Origin: Ficedula albicollis | Lineage: Eukaryota > Chordata > Aves > Passeriformes > Muscicapidae | Reading direction: 5' to 3' | NCBI RefSeq assembly: GCF_000247815.1 | Contig: NC_021673.1 | Coordinates: forward strand, 40,192,592 to 40,256,591 | DNA length: 64,000 bases | In this document: positions 28,622-40,483 of the stretch, piece after piece | Position numbering within the stretch: the stretch's first letter is position 1 | Layout of the letters: each line of letters starts with the position of its first letter | The notes under the pieces: model-generated | What the model saw: only the letters and a program-made list of their open reading frames with translations | Database searches by the model: none | What the model was told of the DNA's origin: nothing | Program-made: the position numbers and the translations under genes

Positions 28622-29489
28622 CCCTGTGCACATCCTAGTAAAATTGTGACATCGTCCATGGAAGATGGCCCCCCGCTCCAGCCATCCAAAAACCCAGTGG
28701 ATAAAAACAAAGATGCGAATTATGAGTGTAAACCAAAATCAGTCATACAATTGAGGGGTAACAATTTGAAAAGTCTTCTGTGATACTGTGCTTCCATGCA
28801 GGAGGGCAGCTACATAAATGGTTTGGAAAAGTGTCATTCTTTACGAAGAAATACTGCGCTTAATTAATTCTTGCTCCTGGGAGGTCAACCTGGGGCACTC
28901 ATTATTGTCTTAATTGGTGGTATAAATCCTGAGGCACTGGAGGGGAAGAGAGGAAAAAAAACGATGAGCAGTTTGCAACATACAGCCTTTTGGATAAGTG
29001 CTAGCCAGTTGAACAACTATCCCAGTGACATTTTATGGTTTTATTGGGTTATAGGTCTGATCCTTCACAAATTAGGTTAAAGGAATTGATTTGCATAAAC
29101 AAAAATATAAAACAACAGCAAAATGCAATAATTCATTCCTGAGTTCCCCATTAAACTGTGTGAAATAACTCAGAAAAGCACTTCTTTGATCTCCTGTTAT
29201 TTGTATTAAATTATATTCATTACTCTTCCCATCTGGAGTTTCATAGCAGGCCAAAAATCATCCTACAGACATGACTGAAAGGAAGTTAACTGTAACTTTT
29301 TAATTATATACATTCCATCTCCTTTTTTTTCTTAATTTGAAAAAAACAGATGGAAGCACATACCAGCACCTTCCTCTCCATTTAAATCACTGAAGTGGAG
29401 AAGCAGAAAATCTCAGCCGTTCTTTCCCCTCACATATTGTTTCAAGGTGATGACTGTTCTGTCTGGAGACTTTGACATGTTTGCTAAAA

Positions 29490-29503
29490 AGGTCAGGAGT
29501 TCA
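29490..29503 (+). promoter_or_regulatory. Candidate retinoic acid response element, perfect DR2
   Basis: The sequence is AGGTCA-GG-AGTTCA, two exact RGKTCA half-sites in direct orientation separated by 2 bp. RAR-RXR heterodimers are known to bind DR2 as well as DR5 elements. The site lies in an intron of the receptor's own gene, about 14.3 kb downstream of the first zinc-finger exon. No promoter features are visible beside it. Functional status is an inference only. Confidence 0.4.
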
Positions 29504-30049
29504 GTGAAAATCGAAATTGTGGAAAAATACGTGCGTAGTCCTAGGGATGCTGTGGTACCCTTGCTGGAAGAATCCAGTTGATGCAGATTTGCAGCTGGTG
29601 GAACACATCTCCCTTGTTTTGATGGTAGCTGCCTCTCTGCCAGCTGGCCAGCAGAAGTGTTTCAAACTCCCCAGAAAAAAAAAGCAATCAATGTTTTGAT
29701 GATTTATAGAATGTTTTTTACATTAAACCAAGGTTTGTGGAATCCGAAGATATTTTGGTAAGGGGCACAATAAAAATGATGGTTTTTTCCAGCCTCACCA
29801 GGAGCTAATGTCTAATCAGCATTACTAGACTCTTGAACAATTTTCTTCAAGCTCTGTCATCAGAATTTTTTTTTTTCCCTGTGAAACCCGTAAGACCTTT
29901 TTCAACTTAGAAACTAATAGGATTCATCAAACATGGCCTTCTCTGTCTTTGCTGGCAAATTTTGTGTAGATGCAGATGAGTATCCCCACTGTGGTAGCTT
30001 AGAGAGTAGTGACACGTTCCTCGTCTGCTCATCCCTGTCCTTTGGGCTC

Positions 30050-30075
30050 TTTTCTCTTTTTAAGAAAAGAGAAAA
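30050..30075. other. Perfect 11-bp inverted repeat with a 4-nt loop
   Basis: TTTTCTCTTTT (30050-30060), the loop TAAG, and AAAAGAGAAAA (30065-30075) form a perfect stem. Each arm is purely pyrimidine or purine, so the low complexity makes chance more likely than for the hairpin at 25236. Confidence 0.7.
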
Positions 30076-30340
30076 CCCTGAGATATTTTGAACTTCACCA
30101 CTTGTGTAACAACAATGAAAAGATAATGGACCTGTTTGCCCCATAATGGGTTGCACTTAAATCCACAGGTCTGCATTTCCATATGCAAGATGTGGGATGA
30201 CAACTACTTATTTTTATTGCATTTTGAGTTCTGTCTATTAAAAAGAATGAAAAGCACTGCCACACTGGTTTCAAGGGCAAATTTATGTTTCTTTGGCCAT
30301 AGAATCTTAAGACTGCTCTTCATCTGCAGAATAAACAGCT

Positions 30341-30494
30341 AGACAAACTGGATGGCAACCTGGAAATACCAGCAATGACAGATAAAGCCAGAGCCCTACT
30401 CAGGGCAGGCAGATGGGCTAGACAAACTGGATGGCAAGCTGGAAATACCAGCAATGACAGACAAAGCCAGAGCCCTACTCAGGGCAGGCAGATG
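30341..30494. repeat. Two-copy tandem duplication, period 79 bp
   Basis: Units start at 30341 and 30420 with AGACAAACTGGATGGCAA and run through GCCCTACTCAGGGCAGGCAG. Differences include AACCT/AAGCT and GATAAAG/GACAAAG. Each unit also contains the small inverted repeat CCCTACTCAGGG. There are only two copies. Confidence 0.93.
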
Positions 30495-31665
30495 TTGAGT
30501 TCCTCCACCACTGTCTGGCTGGCATTTCTAGGTGCTCTCTACCAGCTACTGAAATTTGGTTTTGCAAAGATCTTCCTGTCCTGCCCTGATGTACATCATC
30601 AGCACAACTCCCCTGCTTTCTGGAAGTGAGCCTTCCTCTACTTATTGTTGTAGCTGCTTCCATTTTGGGCCAGCGGTGGTTTCCAGCCACAATGTCAGAC
30701 AATTAATTTGTTTATTCTGCAAGCCGTGACTTCCAAAGTGTGATAGACAGTGCAGACATCCTGGAAAAGTGCTGTGCAACTGGGAATAAGCTCATTTGAG
30801 CTTCCTTTTAGATAGCTGCTTTGGTAGCTTTCATTACTTCTGGGGTCTCCTGTTCTGGCTGCAGCCACTTTGCAGTGTGTTTTGTCTGTATGGTATCACT
30901 GAACAGCATATGCTGGGTTGTAGGTCTTTTGTAAGCCTTTCTATGCAATTCCAGTTGCAGGTTTGCATGTTACCTTTACCTAGGCCTCCCAGAATAAATA
31001 TCCCAGTTAACAACTAAAAATTGCATGTCTTTCCCCTAGCTTGACTGTTTAGCCTACCAGGATTTGGTGAGGCAGGGTTTTTTTGTTCCCTGACTACTGC
31101 CAGCAGTTATTAAAAATACTACAAACTACATTTAGTTCATGCAGGTACCTGGGCAATTCCCTGGTCACAGAACAAAGCAGTTTTGTGCAGATCTCATCAA
31201 TGAGAGATACCTTAAATGTCTGTTGATGCTCCAGAGACAGTAGGAATAGGAGCTTTACTTTCTCTAAGTACATTTTACAGGGTGAGCAAGGATAGAGGGT
31301 AACTTAAATGATTAAAATAGATTGAAAAGAGACCCTGCACCGCAAACATTTCTTTCATAAAAAGTGCACATATTTGCCCTGCCCCTATTTCAGAATAAAA
31401 CTAAGGGCAGAGGTTTCAGATGTGTGGAGGGCTGGATTTTCTTTTCGGTTGTTACTGGTATTTATCTTTCCTCTCAGAGCTCAGTCAGAGTTTATAAATG
31501 ACTAATAAACTGTACCGTGGAGAAGTCCTTCCTACTTCTTTGTTTCTTTTGCGATAAAGTAGCAATATGCTTCACTCAAAAGCTTATTTTGCAAATTTAC
31601 CAAAGAATGGCCTCTAACTCTGCAGGAGTCATAGCTAACTGCCTGTATTTGGGGGTAATCAAAGC

Positions 31666-31680
31666 TGAACCAGATGAACT
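31666..31680 (-). promoter_or_regulatory. Candidate nuclear-receptor element, perfect DR3
   Basis: The + strand reads TGAACC-AGA-TGAACT, so the minus strand reads AGTTCA-TCT-GGTTCA. These are two exact RGKTCA half-sites with 3-bp spacing. DR3 is the preferred spacing of VDR-RXR. It sits in the intron between the zinc-finger exons. Occupancy cannot be judged from sequence. Confidence 0.35.
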
Positions 31681-34036
31681 GAGCAGGCTGTTTAAACAGA
31701 TTGAGCTTGCAATAGCCATTCTCTGCTGATTACCCTGTCCCTGGCTGGCAGTGCAAGTTTTCATCTTGTAAGCCCACTCTGCCTGCAAATAAGACTTGGC
31801 ATGCCCTGTGCTGGCAAAATATTTTTAAGATGTTGTGGTCAAATGATCCATCTCTTCATGCATGTGCATAACTTGAGTGCTAAATCATCTGCTTTGCCAA
31901 AATCAACTGGACAGTGAAGGAGAGGGAGTTTTATAGATTCCCTATCAAATATGTAAGGGTATCAGTTCATGCTAGCAAATCTATAAGACTTCATAAGTTT
32001 AAACAATTAACCTTATCTTGAAGGCTCATCCTTAGTGAGGTCCTTTGTATCCAGATAGCCAGTGTCATAATGGCATCCAAAATATTACTGAAATAGTTAA
32101 TATTTCCTGTTCTGTACTGAGCTCTCAAAGTTTGACCCATTCATAGGCAATTGCTGCAAAAGTAAGTGGTGAATGGGATGAGGTGGTTTCTTTGGCATTG
32201 TGTTGAGGTTGGATTGACTAAATAGATTATTTACTTCTATGCAATAGACCTAGGAAGCCAGGTTTGTTTGCTGCTTGATACATATGGTTTCACATATCAC
32301 TCTCTGCTTTCAGTGCAGCAGATAAGATATCAACACAATTAAAAGTGAAAAATAATCTGTCTGCTCTGCCACTGGTGGATGCTCAGGGAACACACGCTGA
32401 TACAATAGATTTTTGAATAATTTATACTCAGCATTTTTTCCTTGCACTCGGTAAATGAGGATGCCTAATGTGGCATGGTCAGAGTGATATTCTATCTGCC
32501 ATCCATTAAGATAACAAGATTGGTGGGCCTGGGAGGAGCGTGGCATGATACACAGAAATGATGAGATTAAAAATTGAAATGTTTGTCCAAAATGTTCTGT
32601 GTAAAGGATGCTGATAAAAGCAGCTCAGAAAAACAGAATTAATTCAAAAGTGTGATTTCCACAAAGCTTTGTCTTCTCTAAAATAAAAACACACGATCCA
32701 TGTTCCTTTCAAAAGTTGTGGATAAAAGGAATATCGGAGTAAATCACTGTTCCTGATAGACTTTCAGTAGCTTCCTCTACTTTAAATTCAAGTACTTTGT
32801 AGGTGCTATCAAAAACAATTATGTATGACAGTAAAGCTTTATGTATCACAGAATGGGATTTTTTTTATATTCATAAGGCTTTTTAAATTATAAAGAAAGA
32901 ATCGTTTGTGATTGTTTTTGGCAATGGAGTGTCTCATCTCCCATTACAGGGTGTTAATTTGGACGGGATGCAAAAATATTTGCATAAAAAGTGCCTCATG
33001 TAAATATTCAGACAAACAGATTCATTCTGAGGTGACTGTATTATAGTAGGTAGTATATTGTTTTCCAAGAGCCAATAGTCACTAGAACTTGATTAATTTA
33101 CTAGCAGTGGTGGTTTTCAGTCTCTGAGGTTTATGACAACTTCTTAACATCAGGTCACATTTAGATTTTCTTAGTTTTTGAAGAAACTGTTGGGATTGTG
33201 AGATCAGATGGGAGTCATTTGACAGAAAGCACTTGGAGGAAAACTTAGGCTTGCTTCTAACTTCATATTTTTAGTGAGAAGGACACTGTTATTATACCTG
33301 TGCTGTTTGGAACTCAACCTTGAAAGGGTTTAACTGTGCTTTTCTGTTTAACTGGGCAGCAAGTACCTGCTTTGCCATCTCCATGTCCTACACAGTTTTC
33401 TTCCACTGAAGAGCTGCAGTTGGGGTCCAACCCCCTGCAGAGGGAAAGATACTCTGTTTTTTCAGCCTGGATTCAGGAAATACCTCTGAGCATGCCCTGC
33501 TTGTAGTGCCATCCATAACTTGTGGCTGCACAGCACCAGGCTTCTGGAGGCAGGTGGGGAAATTGAGCCCCCAGTGCCCAGCAAATGATGCTCCTCACCT
33601 GCCAGTTCCTAAAATTCCTGTCCCTCCCCCAGGACAGCTTGGTTTGGGGTTTGTGTGCAAAGATAATTATAATCTTTGTGCCTTTCCAGAGGAAAATTTT
33701 AAAATTCTGTCTTTTTGATGATGTATTGCTGAACTTTTAAAATGAGTTTATTGCAAATTTTACAAGGAATGATATTCCAGTGCTGGCTTGGGGAAGAATG
33801 CTTGTGAGTGGGCACTAATACGTTATTGAGAACCCTGTCCTTAGCTTTGACCAGGACTACATTACACCTTTTTTTCACCTGAATATTTTGTGCAAACAAG
33901 TTCATTTTTATTTATGTTCCATGAGTAAATCCAGGAAGAAATATAGGTGTTAAAAATTAATTTGTCAAACAGCAGTCAAAACTTCCACAGTTAGTATCCT
34001 CCTCTATATCTTTCACTCTGTGGAGGACGTTGCCTG

Positions 34037-34156
34037 GGGAGGTTAGGCTGATGATGAAACTGTCTTAATTTCGACCTGGATATCAGCTCTTTCCAAGGGA
34101 GGTTAGGCTGACGATGAAACTGCCTTAATTTCGACCTGGATATCAGCTCTTTCCAA
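34037..34156. repeat. Two-copy tandem duplication, period 60 bp
   Basis: Units 34037-34096 and 34097-34156 start GGGAGGTTAGGCTGA and end TCAGCTCTTTCCAA. They differ by two T/C transitions (GATGATG/GACGATG and CTGTCTT/CTGCCTT). Confidence 0.94.
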
Positions 34157-36513
34157 ATTTGTTCTTCTTAAGCCTTTTTTATTAGTAATGAGTTCATGAA
34201 TGCTTTATACTTGCTGTCTGCAGATGGATCACATTTTTCATTTGTGCTGTGTGGTCGACTTTGTCCGGTAAGGACATCTTTCCTGATGAGCTGTAATTAA
34301 ACCCTGGCTTGTAAGGATGCAAACCCTGTAGCTATATATAGAACAACAGATCAGCAGGTGCCATTAGCTACTGGTTATATTTTGGTAAAGTATAGATGTA
34401 TTTGGAGAAGACCGTTTCTTCTTTTCCCAGTATTGGGTGACTTGCTCATATGGTTTCTTGCTGTGTCAGGCAGGTGGTTGAAGAATAATGCCATTGGTGG
34501 CTGAGGGTGTTAAATCAACTGCAGCAGCACTGGATTAGGCTGGCTTGACTGCCATAGAAGTTACCAGTTTCAGTTTGTCCTGCATCTTTCCAGCTAGAAA
34601 GTGATGACCAAATAAGTTGTAGAGAGACTCTTGAAACAGCACAGCTCACATTTTCTGCCTGTTGAATTAAACCAAAATAGATGCCATAGATGCCTCACTG
34701 TTGTTGTTAGCCACATCAGCAATTACCCCAGAGCTGGGCATCACAGGGGAATATCAAAGCAAAAAAGGAGTGAATATTGCCATAATTTTTTTTTTTTTTT
34801 TGCAAGTAAACAAATGTACATACACTTGCCATACCTGCCACTGCAACAATTCAAGCAGTGTTAATGATCAGAGGCATGGAATATAAAATAGCAGTGCTTA
34901 TTGATAACTTGAAAGGTTTTAATTATCCAAACAAAGAGCTTTAAATTCTTCTTCTGTGTCCAGTAGCTTAAGGAAAAGATATGGAAAGTTTTTATTTACC
35001 TCTTTGATGGCAATAATAAATATCTCCTAAATCAGAGGAGCTAACCTCAGGATGAGGCTTGTCTGTGCAAGAGCTGCAGAAAACTTTTGCCAGGGGTTAC
35101 GTGATTAAGGAGGCATTTTTCAGTTCTGAGTGAATCTGAGGTATTTTCATAACATTAGCATCTATAGCACGTTGGTTGTGCAAGGAATTTATGACCAGCC
35201 CTTACTGCCTGCCCTACCACTCCCTGATCATATAGCCAGAAAGTCTCAGTCAGCTCTGAACGATGGGAGTTTTTTTCTTTTGAACCGCTCACGTATCTCG
35301 GTGAGCGCTTCGAGGAGAGCCAGTTTTATAGCTTACCATGATTGCATCTTTAGACAAATGTATTGTGGGCACAGAGCTATCGTCTGCAGCATCAAGTTTA
35401 CTGCTTCCCTGTGGGGTGTAAACATGTGGCTGGTTGAAGAGTTTTAACCTCTCAAGCCCTCCAACAAATATTAAATTGCTAACTATTCTTCCATAATGCT
35501 GTGATGTTGACTGAAATTTGACCCTGGTGCTTGCTGAAACGATTTTCAAAATCTGAGTGAGAAGGTTAAATAGTGCTGTCAAATTTCCAAATGTCTGTTG
35601 CAGAAATACTTTCACTGAGTATCTGTGAGTTGAGCTCTAAAATGCTTAAAGTAATCCTCTTTTTTTTCTTCATTATTACATTATATTATCTAAAGCTTGG
35701 GGGTTAGTGCAGATAAAGAAATTAACTTGGGGTTTGCCTTTTTTCTGTGCCACCTAACTTTACCATTTATGGCTATTTTTCTCTTTTTCACTTGTCGAAG
35801 GAGAAGTTCAGTCAAATGGTGTTCCTTAAGTACATACCAGGCCTCTAGGTTTCTTTAATTTCTGTTCAAGATCATTGTAATTACTTGATTATTTTCACAG
35901 CTGTATCTGAGTAAGAAAAGAAGTACTGTAATTGGCAACTTTTACAAGTTCACAACTCAATAACCTGATACTGGAACCCTTGCACCTGCAGAAGCCTCAT
36001 TAGTTGCTGTAGGACTTTCAGCAGTTAAGAGAGCTGGGTTTCAAATTATTTCTCTTTTGAGGTGCTGCCTTCAAGCTAGAGAATCTCTGCAGTAACAAAA
36101 ATAGATGAGACCTTAGTGCTGAGAGAGTCTGTTTGTTATTGGATGAGTGTCTGACTTCCAAGTGGATCTGTTAGGAGGGCTGTTGTTTACCCAACTCATA
36201 ACTTACATTATAAGCTCGAACCATTTTTAGTTTGAGCTTTTTTGTAAAATCTAGGACTTCATTTCCTGAATGCTCTTACTAGTTTTAGCTTTGTTTATTT
36301 TGGCCTTAGGTTGCATGAGATAATTAGTTTTTATTTAAGAGATGAGTCTTATGTTGCAACAAACACTACTAAATTATAGTAAGACTGAGTCTTTAAAGAT
36401 GCCATACTCCAGCCATAACTTTGAATGTATTTTGTTATTTTAAAGCAACATTTGTGCCTGTCTCTAAGGTTTATGGAAAGCTCAGAAGCTTACTTCTTTT
36501 CTTTTTTTCTTGA

Positions 36514-36747
<234 letters not shown>

Positions 36748-36902
36748 TGATTGAAGCCAGTATCTGTGTTCACATGAAGGGAAAGGAGTATGAATTTGGT
36801 ACACAACTTTAGACCTTTATTTACAAACTTCTGAGTCCTTAAGTCTGCAGCCTGAAAGCTGTGTGTTCTTACTGCCTGGACCCTCTCTAAAAGGTGAAAC
36901 AA

Positions 36903-36957
36903 GCTCTTCTCCAAACCTGCAAAGGCAAATGCTCTTCTCTAAACCTGCAAAGCAAAT
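36903..36957. repeat. Two-copy tandem duplication, period 28 bp
   Basis: GCTCTTCTCCAAACCTGCAA followed by AGGCAAAT is repeated as GCTCTTCTCTAAACCTGCAA followed by AGCAAAT. The copies differ by one C/T change and one missing G. They lie about 240 bp downstream of the second zinc-finger exon. Confidence 0.85.
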
Positions 36958-39917
36958 AAACCTGACCATGCAAAGCACACCAAAACCCCAAAGGATTTTC
37001 TTCTCCCTTCTTTTCTACAAATCTCTGGTTTGCCCTTTAAATTAACATTTTAAAATATTTATTAAGAAATATGTGATATTCTCTTTTTCCAGTTTATTGA
37101 TATCCCCATCAAGACTGAAAATATAGCTAAAAAAGCCTTTCTCAGATCCCATAGGGTAATGCTTCTGAAACTTTCTCATTTTTTATTTGATTGATTGCAG
37201 TAGCAAAAAAGTCCCTGGTGTAGTGATCTGTTTGATTGTTGAGGGTTTTTACCTCTATCAGCGATGTTCCTGATGTCAGTAGGTCAATTCCAGTAATAAC
37301 CACTACAGGAATTTGCAGTGTGTGCATAACAGGGGAGGGAAAATTGCCCAACACCAAGTCTTAACTTTAATTCGCCCACGAGAGTTTCTTGGAGAGAGTT
37401 TAAGATCACAGGAAAAGAAAAATTGACTGTGATGAGGCATTTATGTCTGAACTGTGATTTTAACTGGTTATCTTCAGCATTTTACATCCCTGAACTGTGT
37501 GGGACATCCCAGTAGTTCCCTTATGTGTAGTTGGTCAGGAGCTAGAGGTCCTAAAGTTACATTTGTCCCTCCTCACTGTCATTTCTCTCTCCCACCCTCT
37601 CTTTCCTCTCAGAGAAAGTGTGTTGAAGAACCAGGTACATCCTTAGGGCCATTGTGCTATGTTTCTAGCTCCTTTTCATGGAAATGTAAAGTTGTGGTTA
37701 TTGGAAAGTTTCAAGCTACTGATGGAGGAGATCTTAGGATTTCTATTATTTCACTTTCCATGTTTGGTTTTCTAGTTTTCTTGTGTGCCTGAAGTGCACT
37801 TATCTATGCTTAGGTATAGACCTGTTGGAGTGGAGACCATGATGGGAGTAAAGGAGGAGGTAGGCTAAATGCAAAGATTTAAGATTGAAAGAAGGATTTT
37901 ATTGATAGCTATTTCACTGCATATGTACCTGTGCACATTAAGCTTTTTTTTTCCTTTGGAAAAAAAAGTATGATGCAGTTTGGAAGAGAAGAAAAAGCAC
38001 TTTTCTTACCTGAGGGCTTGTTGCTCTTGAGTTCCTAAGGACTTTATTGCTGACGTGAAATAGTAATCTTATTAAATGCTGTAACATCACACTGGAGTAG
38101 ATTTTGGAAGTATCAGCAGTATTTCTAACGTGTTAACCAAAGTTACTTTGGATAAACTATAAAGACTTACTGCCTTTTAGGTGATGGATTGTTTTCTCCC
38201 ATAGGGGTAGCTGGAGCTTTTCCAGCAGGAATTAAGGTTTTGCTCTGCCTGTTTCCTAGGGTGAACTGAGTGAAATTGCCCTTTGGCAGTTGCCTTTATC
38301 TCAAAATTCTACAGGCACTGAAAGGGGGATAACAGGTTGGAAGGGGAACAGAGGATCAGGGAGAGAAGTGAGGGATGTCCTCTGGCTGCATTTCTGTAGA
38401 AGACATTTGCAAAGGAACAGAGAAATTTTTTAAAATGTCATCAGTTTGAATGCAGTGTGTCTTGTCTTCTGGGTTTAAGAACTAAGTCTGAAGTGATTCT
38501 GTGTTATCCCTTCATAAACAGGAGCTTTTAATCTCTTAAGAGATTTGAGAATCTATTTTCTTATCTGACCTTCTTTCATACGTATCTCTAGGTTTCAACT
38601 CCATTTCTTTAGAAGTTTGTGTAAACAAAGGCACATCTGTTATTTGGCTTTTTCTTACCAGATAGAGGTTTTTCTTTTTCCCTCAGTGCATTATTCACAT
38701 TTTATTTTTTTGTCTTCTTACAGTTCTGTTATCTTGTAATGTGAAAGCCGTGAACAAGGGACAGAAAAAAGTATCAGAGAAATCTCACAGGGAAACAAGC
38801 CTACAATGCTCAAACCGGTCCCAAATGGGGAAAGTAATCATGATGGCACCTGCAAATAGGAACCCCAAGGTCTGTTCCCAGGAGCTAAGGAGGAGTAGAT
38901 TATAGTTTTCAGCATACAGATTAATCTGTGCTTAAAAGCTACAGTCCTTGTTTATTTGTTCTGTCTTTAAAGGACATGCAAAAGTACCTACACATGCAGC
39001 TCCCTTTGAGCTTAGAGTGCTCCTCACAAACATCAGAGAGAGATGGGAACAGGGTGCATAGCCAGTGTGATAAGTAGGGGTTTAAGAATGGGGGTATGTT
39101 TGAATGAGAAGACATACTGAGTATTTCTTGTATGCTCTTATCTTGCTTCAGAGAATGAAGTGAGATGATGAAGGAATGCACAGAATTTGCATTTCTGTAT
39201 AGGTTGTTTTGTTCGTGTAGGGGAAGAAAGCTATCTTCCACCCCATTTTACTCCCCAGATCTGATCAAGAGAGGTCAATAACTACACTACCTCCAGGGCA
39301 GGAGTGGAGCTATTTGCCTTGAGATAATATCTGCAAGACCTGCTGAAACTAGATCCCACTAGTGTAGGGACCCTCTTTAATTGTGTAGTCCCTGTTGCAA
39401 AAAGTTTGTGCTCCAGATAGGCAAGACAAAGACTGTGAGGGGAAACGACTTAGTGATGACTGCCTTATCATCCTACAATAGGACAAAACACAGCTTGAAA
39501 TAAAACCCTGCTGTCTTTAATCAGATACCCTTCCTTCAGAAACTCCAGAACTTTGTCCCCGAAACCTGAGCTGCAGCTCCCGGTTCAGGGCCTGGAGCCA
39601 GTCCCTCCACCAGCCCCGCATCAGGTTTGGGGATTGTTGAGTGGCTGTCCCACCTCAGCTCGTGTAGTTGTAGTGCTTAGGGGAGTGTAGGTGGCAGCTG
39701 AGGCTCTGACTCCACTCTAAATGACTTCTGTCCTTTGTACCCTCCCAGTCTGTTCGGTTTTTTCAATTACCACGTAGAGACAAGCAGTGATTATGCGCAG
39801 TGATTTCTTGTTTTTTTGCTGCTGCTGAAGCGAGAAGGCTACTAAGGCTGACAGAGGCTCATTGTGTGATGGAGAGCCTTAGGAAACTAACCTTTGCCCT
39901 TCTATTAGGTGATCTCT

Positions 39918-40076
39918 CGGCCGCTGTTGAAGCCCCGTCCGCGGCGTGACCCCAGGTGCCAGCTCGCAGCGCGCTGTCGCCTGGCTGCGGCCCCGCGGCG
40001 CTCCGGAGCCGCCCGGGGGTCACACGCACGGCGCTGCCTCCCGCAATTCGGGGAGCAGGGCAGCGAGCTGGGCAGC
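39918..40076. promoter_or_regulatory. CpG-dense islet inside the intron
   Basis: I count 24 CpG dinucleotides in about 160 bp (for example CCGCGGCG, CAGCGCGC, CCCCGCGGCGC), in an intron that is otherwise AT-rich and CpG-poor. A donor-like GAG|GTGAAG lies at 40131-40139. Possibilities are an intragenic promoter or enhancer, a GC-rich repeat fragment, or a former island. Open frames through it on both strands have no recognisable domain and fall in no RAR reading frame. Confidence 0.55.
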
Positions 40077-40360
40077 GCTCTCCCACAAGAATGCACTCTT
40101 CCAAGCAGGATGCTGCAACAGGCGCTTTGTGAGGTGAAGCCTGCTCATAAAGAGAACCTAAACTGGTGGTTTTTTTTTTTTTTGGGTATAAGGAGGAGAG
40201 GAATGGAGCTCCCTTCTGCCGCAACTGCCCAGCTTAGCCTAGCAGCTCTTCAACTTGCATCGTTTTTCATGAAATTTGCAGGCTGCAGGGTCTGTCACTG
40301 TACTTGAAGATCTTCGGGGTCCCCTTAGACACAACGCAGCCCACGTACCAGAGTGTGATA

Positions 40361-40483
40361 CAGAGAAACCCTCTTTATACTGGCATAAGCCTTGTCTGTA
40401 GTGAGCTCTAATAGAGCAAAAGCAGAGAAACCTTCTTTATACTGGCATAAACCTTGTCTGTAGTGAGCTCTAATAGAGCAAAA
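40361..40483. repeat. Two-copy tandem duplication, period 62 bp
   Basis: Units starting at 40361 and 40423 read CAGAGAAACC-TCTTTATAC and end GAGCTCTAATAGAGCAAAA. They differ by two transitions (CCCTC/CCTTC and TAAGCC/TAAACC). Each contains the inverted repeat GCTCTAATAGAGC. The pair lies about 300 bp downstream of the CpG islet. Confidence 0.93.

Noticed and set aside
28388..28710. Poly-phenylalanine open frames on the minus strand
   Set aside because: They are translations of the long A run at 28544-28620.
35286..35307. 7-bp inverted repeat CGCTCAC / GTGAGCG with an 8-nt loop
   Set aside because: The stem is too short to be notable without conservation, and stems of this length are common by chance.
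39859..40307. Overlapping 121-132 residue open frames through the CpG islet
   Set aside because: High GC content lengthens open frames on both strands. There is no recognisable domain and no frame-compatible splicing to the next RARB exon.
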